NCBI RefSeq assembly: GCF_003952185.1
Contig: NZ_RXFS01000001.1
Span: 310,001-374,000, forward strand
DNA length: 64,000 nucleotides
Source: Variovorax sp. 679
GTDB lineage: Bacteria; Pseudomonadota; Gammaproteobacteria; Burkholderiales; Burkholderiaceae_C
Direction of reading: 5' to 3'
Positions 6,873-17,236 of this stretch are shown here, piece by piece. Below the pieces are notes generated by a model, which searched no databases, had not been told where the DNA came from, and saw only the letters and a list, made by a program, of their open reading frames with translations. A program made the translations under genes and the position numbers. Every line of letters begins with the position of its first letter. Within the stretch, counting starts at the first letter, position 1.

Positions 6873-9332
6873 TCATTCGGCCGATGCCGCCTGCACCACC
6901 GTGATGGCGCGAAGAATCGACTCGCTCGTGGCCGGCGCCTTCAGCGGCGGATCGACCTTGTGGTCGCCCGCGGCAGACACCGCGTCGCGGATCGCGAAGA
7001 ACACCGAGAACGGCAGCAGCAGCGGTGGTTCGCCCACGGCCTTGCTGCGGTGAATGGAGTCCTCGAAGTTCTGGCCCTCGAACAGGCGCACGTTGAACAC
7101 CGGCGGGCAATCGTTGGCCGTCGGGATCTTGTAGGTGCTGGGCGCGTGCGTGGTGAGCTTGCCGCTTTGCGGATGCCACACCAGCTCCTCGGTGGTGAGC
7201 CAGCCCATGCCCTGGATGAAGGCGCCTTCGACCTGGCCGATGTCCACGGCAGGGTTCAGCGACTTGCCCGCGTCGTGCAGGATGTCGGCGCGCAGCAGCT
7301 TCCATTCGCCGGTGAGCGTGTCCACGATCACCTCGCTCACCGCCGCGCCGTAGGCGTAGTAGTAGAACGGGCGGCCCTGCATCTTGTCCTTGTCCCAGCT
7401 CAGGCCGGGCGTGGCGTAGAAGCCGTCTGACCACAGCTGCTTGCGGTCGAGATACGCCTCGCCCACCACGGTGCTGAAGGCCAGCGACTTGCCGTTGACC
7501 TCGACCTTGTCGTTGGCGAAGCGCACTTCGCTGGCCTTGCCGCCGTGGCGCTCGGCCGCGCAATCGGCCAGGCGCTCGCGGATCTGGCGTGCGGCGTCCT
7601 GCGCGGCCTTGCCGTTCAGGTCGGCGCCGGTCGATGCGGCCGTGGCGGAGGTGTTCGCCACCTTGGTCGTGTCGGTCGCAGTGACGCGCACGCGCTCGAA
7701 GCTCACGCCCAGCTCGTGCGCCACAACCTGCGCCACCTTGGTGTTGAGGCCCTGCCCCATCTCGGTGCCGCCGTGGTTCACGAGGATCGAGCCGTCGGTG
7801 TACACATGCACCAGCGCGCCGGCCTGGTTGAAGTGCTTCACGTTGAACGAGATGCCGAACTTCAGCGGCGCCAGCGCCAGGCCGCGCTTGAGCACCGTGC
7901 TCTTCTTGTTGAAGGCGGCGATGTCCTCGCGCCGCGCGCGGTAGTCGCTGCTTTGCTCCAGCTCGGCCACGAGTTCGTGGACGATGTTGTCGGTCACGGT
8001 CTGGCGGTACGGCGTGACGTTGTTCTCCGTCTTGCCGTAGAAGTTGACGCGCCGCACGTCGACCGGGTCGCGCTTCAGGTCGCGGGCCACCGAGTCCATG
8101 ATGTTCTCGATGGCGATGGCGCCCTGCGGGCCGCCGAAGCCACGGAAGGCGGTGTTGCTCTGCGTGTTGGTCTTGCCCGAGAAGCCGTGCATCGACACGT
8201 TGGGCAGCCAGTAGGCGTTGTCGAAGTGGCACAGCGCGCGCGTCATCACCGGGCCCGAGAGGTCGGCCGAGTGGCCGGCGCGCGAGACCATCGTGATCTC
8301 GGCGCCGAGGATGCGGCCTTCGTCGTCGAAGCCGACTTCGTACTCGTACCAGAAGCAGTGGCGACGGCCCGTGACCATGAAGTCGTCGTCGCGGTCCAGC
8401 CGCAGCTTCACCGGGCGCTGCAGCTGACGCGCCGCGACCGCCGCCACGCAGGCGAACAGCGCCGACTGCGATTCCTTGCCGCCGAAGCCGCCGCCCATGC
8501 GCCGGCACTCGACGTGCACCTCGTTCGACTGCAGGTGCAGCGCATGCGCCACCAGGTGCTGCATCTCGCTCGGGTGCTGCGTGGAGCAATGGATGTGCAG
8601 CGCGCCGCCTTCCTTCGGAATGGCGTAGCTGATCTGGCCTTCCAGGTAGAACTGTTCCTGCCCGCCCACGTCGAGCGTGGACTTGATGCGGTGCGGCGCC
8701 TTCGCGATGGCCGCGCGCACCGCCACCTCGTCACCCTCGTTGGCGGCGCCGCCGCTGCGCACGATGTGCATCGGCGGCACCACGTACTGGCCGCGCTCGT
8801 GCGCGGCCTGCGGCGTGAGCACGGGCGGCTGCGCCTCGATGGTCAGCGCGTCCTTGGCCTTCGCGGCGGCGCGGCGTGCGGCGTCGCGGGTTTCCGCGAT
8901 CACGGCGAACACCGGCTGGCCGAGGTAGCGGATCTCGCCGCCGTCGTTCACCGGCAGCAGGATCGGGTCGTCGTGAATGATCGAGCCGCAGTCGTTGACG
9001 CCCGGAATGTCGTCGGCGGTGATGACCGCGACCACGCCCGGCATCGCGCGGATCGCGTCCAGCGACAGCGCCGTGACGCGGCCGTTGGCGGCCGGCGAAA
9101 GCCCCAGCGCGCAGTGCAGCGTGCCGGTGAGCTCGGGAATGTCGTCGATGTAGGTGGCCTCGCCGGCCACGTGCAGGTGCGCCGACTCGTGCGGGCGGCT
9201 GATGCCCACGCGCATGCCGCGCTCGTGCGCCAGCGCCTCGGCGCTCACGTCGATGCGCGCGGCGGTGTTGGTCAGGTAGTCGGCAAAGGCCTCGGCGGGC
9301 TGCAGCAGGCGGGCGTCGATGGGTTTGTTCAT
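6873..9332 (-). CDS. xdhB: Xanthine dehydrogenase, molybdopterin-binding subunit
   Basis: 819 residues. It carries the large molybdenum-cofactor subunit that hydroxylates hypoxanthine to xanthine and xanthine to urate. Recognisable parts are GEATYIDDIPE (N-terminal a/b hammerhead), GRRHCFWYEYEV, and GGTEMGQGLNTKVAQV, which contributes to cofactor binding. The start at 9332 lies two bases after the xdhA stop, which implies coupling. A longer in-frame reading (to 9557) overlaps xdhA and is rejected. Relative to typical XdhB, about 35-40 extra residues precede the hammerhead domain. XdhC, needed to insert sulfurated cofactor, is encoded 26 kb away at 35741-36550. Confidence 0.95.
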   Translation of the reverse strand: MNKPIDARLLQPAEAFADYLTNTAARIDVSAEALAHERGMRVGISRPHESAHLHVAGEATYIDDIPELTGTLHCALGLSPAANGRVTALSLDAIRAMPGVVAVITADDIPGVNDCGSIIHDDPILLPVNDGGEIRYLGQPVFAVIAETRDAARRAAAKAKDALTIEAQPPVLTPQAAHERGQYVVPPMHIVRSGGAANEGDEVAVRAAIAKAPHRIKSTLDVGGQEQFYLEGQISYAIPKEGGALHIHCSTQHPSEMQHLVAHALHLQSNEVHVECRRMGGGFGGKESQSALFACVAAVAARQLQRPVKLRLDRDDDFMVTGRRHCFWYEYEVGFDDEGRILGAEITMVSRAGHSADLSGPVMTRALCHFDNAYWLPNVSMHGFSGKTNTQSNTAFRGFGGPQGAIAIENIMDSVARDLKRDPVDVRRVNFYGKTENNVTPYRQTVTDNIVHELVAELEQSSDYRARREDIAAFNKKSTVLKRGLALAPLKFGISFNVKHFNQAGALVHVYTDGSILVNHGGTEMGQGLNTKVAQVVAHELGVSFERVRVTATDTTKVANTSATAASTGADLNGKAAQDAARQIRERLADCAAERHGGKASEVRFANDKVEVNGKSLAFSTVVGEAYLDRKQLWSDGFYATPGLSWDKDKMQGRPFYYYAYGAAVSEVIVDTLTGEWKLLRADILHDAGKSLNPAVDIGQVEGAFIQGMGWLTTEELVWHPQSGKLTTHAPSTYKIPTANDCPPVFNVRLFEGQNFEDSIHRSKAVGEPPLLLPFSVFFAIRDAVSAAGDHKVDPPLKAPATSESILRAITVVQAASAE

Positions 9333-9334
9333 GG

Positions 9335-10930
<1,596 letters not shown>

Positions 10931-10997
10931 GCTTCTTGGGCTCGTGGGGGACCCGTCATGGGTCAGTCATGGACGTTAGCGGCTTGTCCGGCGTCTT

Positions 10998-11040
10998 GCA
11001 TACGGAGGTGCCCATAACGCGTATGTGGGGGCCGGTATGC
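10998..11040. promoter_or_regulatory. Cluster of ATAC/GTAT dyads upstream of xdhA
   Basis: Three related half-site pairs lie 68-110 bases upstream of the xdhA start: GCATAC (10998-11003), CATAACGCGTATG (11013-11025) and GTATGC (11035-11040). The outer two are inverted copies of each other and the centre is itself dyadic. This layout suits a LysR tetramer site, perhaps for the LysR encoded at 5768-6769. The assignment is inference. Confidence 0.4.
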
Positions 11041-11107
11041 CACGTACGGGGAAACCCTTGCGTGGAGGTTGCAATTCCTGGGCCACCGGACGGCCCCTGC
11101 GTGGAAA

Positions 11108-11896
11108 TCAGCCCTGCGCGATGGCCACCCAGGCGGTGGCGAGCAGCGTCGAGCCGGCCACCGCGAGCAGTCCGCCGACCAGCCACTTCAGCGTGCGCGG
11201 CTTGAGCTTGTTGGGCAGGCGGTGGTGCAGCCGCGTCACCCCGTAGACGACCGGCATCGCGCATCCGGCCAGCAGCACCGAACGCCACGAGAAATGCCCC
11301 GTGGGCACCACGATCACCAGCCGCACGAGCGAGTTGAAGGCGAACATCAGCAACAGCGCGCGGCGCACCAGCTCGCGGTCCAGCGGCTGGCGGTACATGT
11401 GGAAGACGATGGGCGGCCCGGAGCTGGAGAACAGCCCGCCCAGCACGCCCGACAGCCCGCCGATGAGGGCAAAGCTGGCGCGGCCCGACACCACCGGCAG
11501 CGGCTTGCCCTGCATCACCAGCAGCACGGCGCAGCCCAGGATCGACACGCCCAGCAGGCCGCGCAGCCAGTCGACCGCACCGCCGCTGAGCCAGGTGAGC
11601 AGCACGAGGCCCACGATCACGCCCACCGTGCTGCCGTTGAGCGCCGGCTTCATCAGCTGCCAGGGCACGACGCCGGGCCGGGCGCGGAAGTACGTCCATG
11701 CGTTGATGAGGCTCAGCACCGTGGCGGCGTTGGCCGTGTCGCTCACGCTGGCGACATGGAGCACCGACACAAGGCCCAACAGGATCAGGCTGAATGCAAA
11801 GCCCGTGAGGTTCTGCGCGTAGGTGGCCAGCGCGACGCAGGCCATGAAGACCAGCACGGGGCCGGCCTGGGAAAGAATCTCCTGCACTGGCGGCAC
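11108..11896 (-). CDS. TauE/SafE-family membrane transporter
   Basis: 262 residues with about eight hydrophobic helices and the repeated glycine-rich segments typical of TauE/SafE proteins (IGGLSGVLGGLFSSSGPPIV in the second half). Members export or import sulfite, sulfoacetate and other small organic anions; nothing here fixes the substrate. It lies on the minus strand between xdhA and a LysR gene. The LysR gene is upstream on the same strand, separated by about 130 bases. Its connection to either neighbouring pathway is unclear. Confidence 0.85.
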   Translation of the reverse strand: MPPVQEILSQAGPVLVFMACVALATYAQNLTGFAFSLILLGLVSVLHVASVSDTANAATVLSLINAWTYFRARPGVVPWQLMKPALNGSTVGVIVGLVLLTWLSGGAVDWLRGLLGVSILGCAVLLVMQGKPLPVVSGRASFALIGGLSGVLGGLFSSSGPPIVFHMYRQPLDRELVRRALLLMFAFNSLVRLVIVVPTGHFSWRSVLLAGCAMPVVYGVTRLHHRLPNKLKPRTLKWLVGGLLAVAGSTLLATAWVAIAQG

Positions 11897-12028
11897 CTGT
11901 CGTCAGGGCGCGTCGGGAAACACGAGGCGGGGAAGAAATTCGGGGGGAACGGGAGACGGAACGGGGAACATTCGGGGCAATCAGGACGGCGGCAGGCGCT
12001 TCCGAGAATAACCCCGCCCCGCTTCACA

Positions 12029-12943
12029 TCATGATTTCTCCGAGAACAGCTCGACGATGACCTGCCTGAGCCAGCGGTTGCCCGGATCGGCCTCGAAGCG
12101 CTTGCTCCAGTGCAGCGACACGGTGAAGTCGCGCAGCGGAAACGGCGGCTCGACGATGGCGTAGCCGCCCTCCTCGGCAAAGCCGCGCGCGATGTTGCGC
12201 GGCATCACCACCGCCAGGTCGGTCGCTCGCACGATGGCCGGCAGCACCATGAAGTGCTCGGTCGTCAGGCGAACCCGGTCTTCCAGGTTCAGCAGCTGCA
12301 GGATGCGCAGGGTGTCGGCGTGCGTGCGCACCGCCACGTAGTCGAGCTCCTGCAGCGCCTCGAGCAGGGCCTGCCCGCTGCGCCGGCGCTTCGCGAAGGG
12401 ATGGTCGCGGCGCAGCAGCACGATGTAGCGGTCGCGCAGCAGCTGGGTGCGCTGGGTGTCCTTCACGCGGGACAGGAAGCCGAAGGCGAAGTCGACCTTG
12501 CCGCTGTCGAGCGCGGTGGCGATGTCGCCTACCGCCAGGGGCATGGTCTCGACCCGCACGCCCGGCGCCAGCTCGCGCAGCCGCGCCATCAGCGCCGGCA
12601 GGAAGCGCCCCTCGCCGATGTCGCTCATGTGGATGCGGAAGGTCTTGCGCGACACCATGGGCTCGAAGCGGTCGGGCTCGTGCAGCGCCTCTTCCAGCGT
12701 GGCCAGCGCCGCCTGCACCGCCACCGCCAGCCGGTCGGCGCGCGGCGTGGGGGCCACGCCGCCGGGGGCGCGCGTGAAGAGCGCGTCCGCCAGCAGCAGC
12801 CGCAGCCGGCCCAGGCCGTGGCTGGCCGCCGGCTGCGTGAGGCCCAGCGATTCGGCGGCGCGGCTCACGTTGCGTTCGCGGTAGACCGCGTCGAAGAGCC
12901 GCAGCAGGTTGAGATCGAGCGCTTCCATATGCATGCCATTCAT
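12029..12943 (-). CDS. LysR-family transcriptional regulator, divergent to the 13-24 kb operon
   Basis: About 304 residues. The helix-turn-helix is clear: DLNLLRLFDAVYRERNVSRA then QPAASHGLGRLR, followed by a LysR substrate-binding domain. Several in-frame ATGs cluster at 12961, 12943, 12934 and 12928, none with a strong ribosome site. I use 12943, and 12928 would also fit the family. The gene is divergent from the PQQ-type dehydrogenase gene at 13069, with about 125 bases between. That is the classic position for a LysR activator of the adjacent operon. Its inducer is presumably the substrate of that pathway. Confidence 0.85.
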   Translation of the reverse strand: MNGMHMEALDLNLLRLFDAVYRERNVSRAAESLGLTQPAASHGLGRLRLLLADALFTRAPGGVAPTPRADRLAVAVQAALATLEEALHEPDRFEPMVSRKTFRIHMSDIGEGRFLPALMARLRELAPGVRVETMPLAVGDIATALDSGKVDFAFGFLSRVKDTQRTQLLRDRYIVLLRRDHPFAKRRRSGQALLEALQELDYVAVRTHADTLRILQLLNLEDRVRLTTEHFMVLPAIVRATDLAVVMPRNIARGFAEEGGYAIVEPPFPLRDFTVSLHWSKRFEADPGNRWLRQVIVELFSEKS

Positions 12944-13068
12944 ATTGCTTAGCTCGATCATTTTATTGAGCAAGGAGCCTCGGCCACGCACACTGGCGGG
13001 CGTTGTCCGGATCGCCTCCCCCCGCGGGAGCGAACGGCCGGCACCCCACGACAAGAAGGAGACGAGAC

Positions 13069-14283
13069 ATGGCCCCGATTCGTGCACCCCGCGCGTTCCG
13101 CGCGCATGCGGCGTTCGCCGCCCTCCTCTGTACCGCCGTCACCGCATGGGCCCAGCAGCCACCCGCCGAGGAGCCGGGCTGGGCCAAGGGCCGGCCGAAG
13201 AGCGAGGCCGCCACGCGCATGGCGCCCGTGCCCGCCTTCCCGATCCCGACCGCACCCGACCAGTTGCCCACCGCCAAATTCAAGCTCCCGCCGGGCTTCA
13301 AGGTCGAGACCTGGGCCTCGGGCGTGCTCGATGCGCGCGAGCTGCGCCAGGGCGCCAAGGGCACGGTGTTCGTGAGCACGCTCTTCGTGGGCAACAAGGT
13401 CTACGCCATCGCCGAGAAGGGCGACCGCAAGCCGAAGACGATCATCGACAAGACCGAGTTCGCCACCGGCATCGAGTTCGACAAGGGCTCGCTCTACCTC
13501 GCCACGCACAAGCAGATCGTTCGCTACGACGGCATCGAGGACAAGCTCGACAACCCCGGCGCGCCCGTGGTGCTCAACGACAAGCTGCCCGGCGGGCAGG
13601 ACCACAGCTGGCGCTACCTGCGCATGCACGACGGCAAGCTCTACTACGCCGTCGGCGCGCCCTGCAACCTGTGCGAGCCCGACGACGCGCATGCGCGCAT
13701 CTTCCGCATGAACCCCGACGGCAGCGGCATCGAGACCGTGGCGCGCGGCGTGCGCAACACCGTGGGCTTCGACTTCGACCCGAAGACCGGCAACCTCTGG
13801 TTCACCGACAACGGCCGCGACTGGCTCAGCGAAGACCTGCCCAACGACGAGCTGAACGTGGTCACCAAGGCCGACCAGCACTTCGGCTATCCGTACTGCC
13901 ACCAGGGCAACATCCTCGACTCCGAATTCGGCTGGGGCAAGAGCTGCAACGACTACCAGAAGCCCGCCGCCCTGCTCGGCCCGCACGCCGCCGCGCTGGG
14001 CCTCGCCTTCTACAAGGGGAAGATGTTCCCGGCCAAGTACCACGGCGCGATGTTCATCGCGCGCCACGGCCCGTGGAACCGCACTGTCAAGTCCGCCGAC
14101 ATCGCCGTCGCCTGGCCCGACGGCAAGGGCGGCGCGAAGGTCGAGCCCTTCATGACCGGCTTCGTCGAGAACAACAACTACCTCGGCCGGCCGGTGGACT
14201 TCCTGGTGCTCAAGGACGGCTCGATGCTGGTGAGCGACGACCACGCCGGCGCCATCTACCGCATCAGCTACGGCGGCCGATGA
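13069..14283 (+). CDS. PQQ-type sugar/sorbosone dehydrogenase, periplasmic beta-propeller
   Basis: 404 residues. The start at 13069 follows AGAAGGAGACG, a strong ribosome site, and gives a Sec signal peptide ending near AWAQ (about residue 24). The rest matches the soluble glucose/sorbosone dehydrogenase fold, with KFKLPPGFKVETWASGV, FVSTLFVGNKVYAI and WFTDNGRDWLSEDLPNDELN. These enzymes oxidise sugars, aldehydes or alcohols in the periplasm using PQQ and pass electrons to cytochrome c. The cytochrome gene that follows overlaps it by four bases. The substrate is unknown. It opens the long operon and is divergent from LysR. Confidence 0.85.
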   Translation: MAPIRAPRAFRAHAAFAALLCTAVTAWAQQPPAEEPGWAKGRPKSEAATRMAPVPAFPIPTAPDQLPTAKFKLPPGFKVETWASGVLDARELRQGAKGTVFVSTLFVGNKVYAIAEKGDRKPKTIIDKTEFATGIEFDKGSLYLATHKQIVRYDGIEDKLDNPGAPVVLNDKLPGGQDHSWRYLRMHDGKLYYAVGAPCNLCEPDDAHARIFRMNPDGSGIETVARGVRNTVGFDFDPKTGNLWFTDNGRDWLSEDLPNDELNVVTKADQHFGYPYCHQGNILDSEFGWGKSCNDYQKPAALLGPHAAALGLAFYKGKMFPAKYHGAMFIARHGPWNRTVKSADIAVAWPDGKGGAKVEPFMTGFVENNNYLGRPVDFLVLKDGSMLVSDDHAGAIYRISYGGR

Positions 14284-14954
14284 CACCTGCGGGCCTTCTT
14301 CTTCGATACGCGATGGCGGCAATGATCGTGATGGCAGCAGCATCGCCGGCTGGTGCACAAGGCACGAAGGGCGCACAAGGCGCGCCGGGCACGAAAGTCA
14401 GCCCCTACGCCCAGCGCTACGCCGAACTCTGCGCCTCGTGCCATGGCGCCAACGGCCGCAGCGACATGGCCGGAACACCGGTGCTCGCCGGGCAGCATTC
14501 GTTCTACGCGATCACGCAGCTCTACCTGTTCCGCGAAGGCCGCCGTGACAACCCGGCGATGACGGCGGTTGCGAAAACCATGAAGGACGAAGACCTGCGC
14601 GGCTTCTCCGACTTCATCGCCACCCTGCCCGCCGTGCCGGCCCCGCCGCCGGCCACGCCGCCCGATGCGGCACGCATGGCGCGCGGCCAGGCGCTCGCGC
14701 AGGAAAACCGCTGCCTGCTCTGCCACGGCGCCGACCTGAGCGGCGGCCAGCAGGTGCCGCGCATTGCGCAGCAGCACGAAGACTATCTGCAGCTCACCCT
14801 GCAGGGCTTCCGCACGGGCAAGCGCCCGGGCTACACGCAGGCCATGGGCGAGGCGGTGGGCCGTCTCTCGCCGGAGGACCTGGACACCCTTGCCTACTAC
14901 GTGGCGCGCTTCCCGGGCGCCACTGCAAAGCCTTCCTCCACGCCCCCCAGATAG
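14280..14954 (+). CDS. Dihaem cytochrome c, periplasmic
   Basis: 224 residues with an N-terminal signal peptide (cleavage near residue 26, AGAQ) and two haem-binding motifs, CASCH (Cys51-His55) and CLLCH (Cys145-His149). Two class I cytochrome domains of about 90 residues each are joined by a Pro/Ala-rich linker. The start codon overlaps the preceding stop (ATGA), so it is translated with the dehydrogenase. It is the likely electron acceptor for that enzyme, feeding the respiratory chain. Confidence 0.88.
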   Translation: MTPAGLLLRYAMAAMIVMAAASPAGAQGTKGAQGAPGTKVSPYAQRYAELCASCHGANGRSDMAGTPVLAGQHSFYAITQLYLFREGRRDNPAMTAVAKTMKDEDLRGFSDFIATLPAVPAPPPATPPDAARMARGQALAQENRCLLCHGADLSGGQQVPRIAQQHEDYLQLTLQGFRTGKRPGYTQAMGEAVGRLSPEDLDTLAYYVARFPGATAKPSSTPPR

Positions 14955-15053
14955 ACGCCATCTCCCGACGTGCTGCACCGGCAAGAAGAAGCGCGGTGCG
15001 GGCACTGCTTACCCCAAATCCTGAACAACCCATCAACATCGGAGCCGAATCTC

Positions 15054-17222
15054 TTGGAAGTTTCATTCAGCAAGGAAGTGGAAATGCTGCGCCTCGGCGC
15101 AGGCGACACCTTCCACGGCGAGGGCATCCTCGCGATCACGAAGGGCCTGCTGCAGTCGGGCGTGGCCTACGTCGGCGGCTACCAGGGCGCGCCGGTGTCT
15201 CACCTGCTCGACGTGATGGTCCAGGGCAAGGCCTACATGGACGAGCTGGGCGTGCACGTCGAGGCCTGCTCCAACGAAGCCTCGGCCGCGGCGATGCTCG
15301 GCGCCTCCATCCACTACCCGCTGCGCGGCGCGGTGACGTGGAAGTCCATCGTGGGCACCAACGTGGCGGCCGATGCGCTGTCGAACCTGTCTTCGCCCGG
15401 CGTGACTGGCGGCGTGCTGATCGTGGTGGGCGAGGACTACGGCGAAGGCGCCAGCGTGATCCAGGAGCGCACGCATGCCTACGCCCTCAAGTCGAGCATG
15501 TGCCTGCTCGACCCGAGGCCCGACCTCGGCGTGATGGTGCGAATGGTGGAAGAAGGCTTCCGCCTCTCGGAAAGCTCGAACATGCCCTGCCTGATGGAGC
15601 TGCGCATCCGCACCTGCCACGTGCGCGGCAGCTTCGAATGCAAGGACAACATCCAGCCCGCCGTGTCCACCCGCTCGCTGATGGAGGAACCCGCCGGCTT
15701 CGACTACATGCGGCTCGCGCATCCGCCCGTCACCTTCCGGCACGAGAAGCTCAAGGGCGACGCGCGCATTCCGGCCGCGCGCAGCTACATCGTCGAGCAT
15801 GGCCTCAACGAGCTGATGCCCGGCCGGCGCCATGCTGACCTCGGCATCGTGGTGCAGGGCGGGCTCTACAACGCGCTGATCCGCAGCCTGCAGCAGCAAG
15901 GGCTTGCCGATGCCTTCGGCGAGACGGACATCCCGATCCTCGTGCTCAACGTGACCTACCCGCTGGTGCCCGAACAGGTCGCCGACTTCTGCGTGGGCAA
16001 GCGCGCGGTGCTGGTGGTGGAGGAAGGCCAGCCCGAATACATCGAGCAGGACATCGCCACGCTGCTGCGCCGGCGCGACATCCAGACGCCGCTGCACGGC
16101 AAGGACATGCTGCCGCTGGCGGGCGAGTACGGCGTGGAAGTGCTGGCGGGCGGCATCGGTGCCTTTGCCGCGAAGTACATCGAGAACATCGGATCGAGCG
16201 AAGCGTCCTCATCGGCCCAGACCTGGCTCGCGGGCAACCGCGAGCGCCGCGAGGCCGTCGCGCGCCGGCTGGGCACGCCGCTTCCCAACCGTCCGCCGAG
16301 CTTCTGCGTCGGCTGCCCCGAGCGGCCGGTGTTCTCCGCGCTCAAGCTGGCGCAGCAGGAAACCGGGCCGGTGCATGTGGCGGCCGACATAGGCTGTCAC
16401 GCCTTCGGCACCTTCGAGCCCTTCTCGATGGGCCACTCGATCCTCGGCTACGGCATGAGCCTCGCGAGCCGCGCGGGCGTGGCGCCGATGATGAACAGGC
16501 GCACCCTGTCGATCATGGGCGACGGCGGCTTCTGGCACAACGGACTGCTCACCGGGGTGCAAAGCGCGCTCTTCAACGGCGACGACGCGGTGCTGCTGAT
16601 CTTCAAGAACGGCTACACCTCGGCCACCGGCACGCAGGACATCATCTCCACGCCCGACGACGAGATCAAGGAACGCGCCGAGGACAAGCAGCAGAGCCTG
16701 GTCGACAAGAACCAGACCATCGAGGCCACGCTCAAGGGCCTGGGCGTGCAGTGGATGCGCACCGTGACCACCTACGACGTGGAGCGCATGCGCAAGACGC
16801 TGACCGAGGCGCTCACCAGCGACTTCAACGGCCTGAAGGTGGTGATCGCCGAGGGCGAGTGCCAGCTGGAGCGCCAGCGCCGCATCAAGCCGTGGATCGC
16901 CGGCCTGCTGAAGCGCGGCGAGCGCGTGGTGCGCGTGAAGTACGGCGTGGACGAGGACGTGTGCAACGGCGACCACGCCTGCATCCGCCTGTCGGGCTGC
17001 CCCACGCTCACGCTGCGCGACAACCCCGATCCGCTGAAGGTGGATCCCGTTGCCACGGTGATCGACGGCTGCGTGGGCTGCGGCCTGTGCGGTGCGAACG
17101 CGCACGCGGCCACGCTGTGCCCGAGCTTCTACCGGGCCGAGGTGGTGCAGAACCCGAAGTGGCACGAGCGGCTGCTGCACGGGCTGCGCGGTGCATTCGT
17201 GCGTGTGTTGCAACCGGCATGA
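15054..17222 (+). CDS. iorA: Indolepyruvate:ferredoxin oxidoreductase, alpha subunit
   Basis: 722 residues from a TTG at 15054, with CGGAG ten bases upstream. An ATG at 15084 is the alternative, but homologues I recall carry the ...SFxKEVEMLRLG segment before it. IorA converts aryl 2-oxo acids plus CoA to aryl-acyl-CoA, CO2 and reduced ferredoxin. Seen here: the N-terminal pyrimidine-binding domain (GYQGAPVSHLLDVM), the C-terminal thiamine diphosphate site (GDGGFWHN) and a ferredoxin domain with two clusters (CNGDHACIRLSGC and CVGCGLCGANAH...C). The beta-subunit gene follows 14 bases later. Neighbours suggest an aryl-2-hydroxyacid pathway. Confidence 0.88.
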   Translation: MEVSFSKEVEMLRLGAGDTFHGEGILAITKGLLQSGVAYVGGYQGAPVSHLLDVMVQGKAYMDELGVHVEACSNEASAAAMLGASIHYPLRGAVTWKSIVGTNVAADALSNLSSPGVTGGVLIVVGEDYGEGASVIQERTHAYALKSSMCLLDPRPDLGVMVRMVEEGFRLSESSNMPCLMELRIRTCHVRGSFECKDNIQPAVSTRSLMEEPAGFDYMRLAHPPVTFRHEKLKGDARIPAARSYIVEHGLNELMPGRRHADLGIVVQGGLYNALIRSLQQQGLADAFGETDIPILVLNVTYPLVPEQVADFCVGKRAVLVVEEGQPEYIEQDIATLLRRRDIQTPLHGKDMLPLAGEYGVEVLAGGIGAFAAKYIENIGSSEASSSAQTWLAGNRERREAVARRLGTPLPNRPPSFCVGCPERPVFSALKLAQQETGPVHVAADIGCHAFGTFEPFSMGHSILGYGMSLASRAGVAPMMNRRTLSIMGDGGFWHNGLLTGVQSALFNGDDAVLLIFKNGYTSATGTQDIISTPDDEIKERAEDKQQSLVDKNQTIEATLKGLGVQWMRTVTTYDVERMRKTLTEALTSDFNGLKVVIAEGECQLERQRRIKPWIAGLLKRGERVVRVKYGVDEDVCNGDHACIRLSGCPTLTLRDNPDPLKVDPVATVIDGCVGCGLCGANAHAATLCPSFYRAEVVQNPKWHERLLHGLRGAFVRVLQPA

Positions 17223-17236
17223 GGAGCGAGGAAGTC

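Noticed and set aside
7800..7815. GTGTACAC-like word inside xdhB resembling the TGTATACA operator
   Set aside because: It is internal to a coding region, differs in the core and lacks the AAGT/GTTT flanks.
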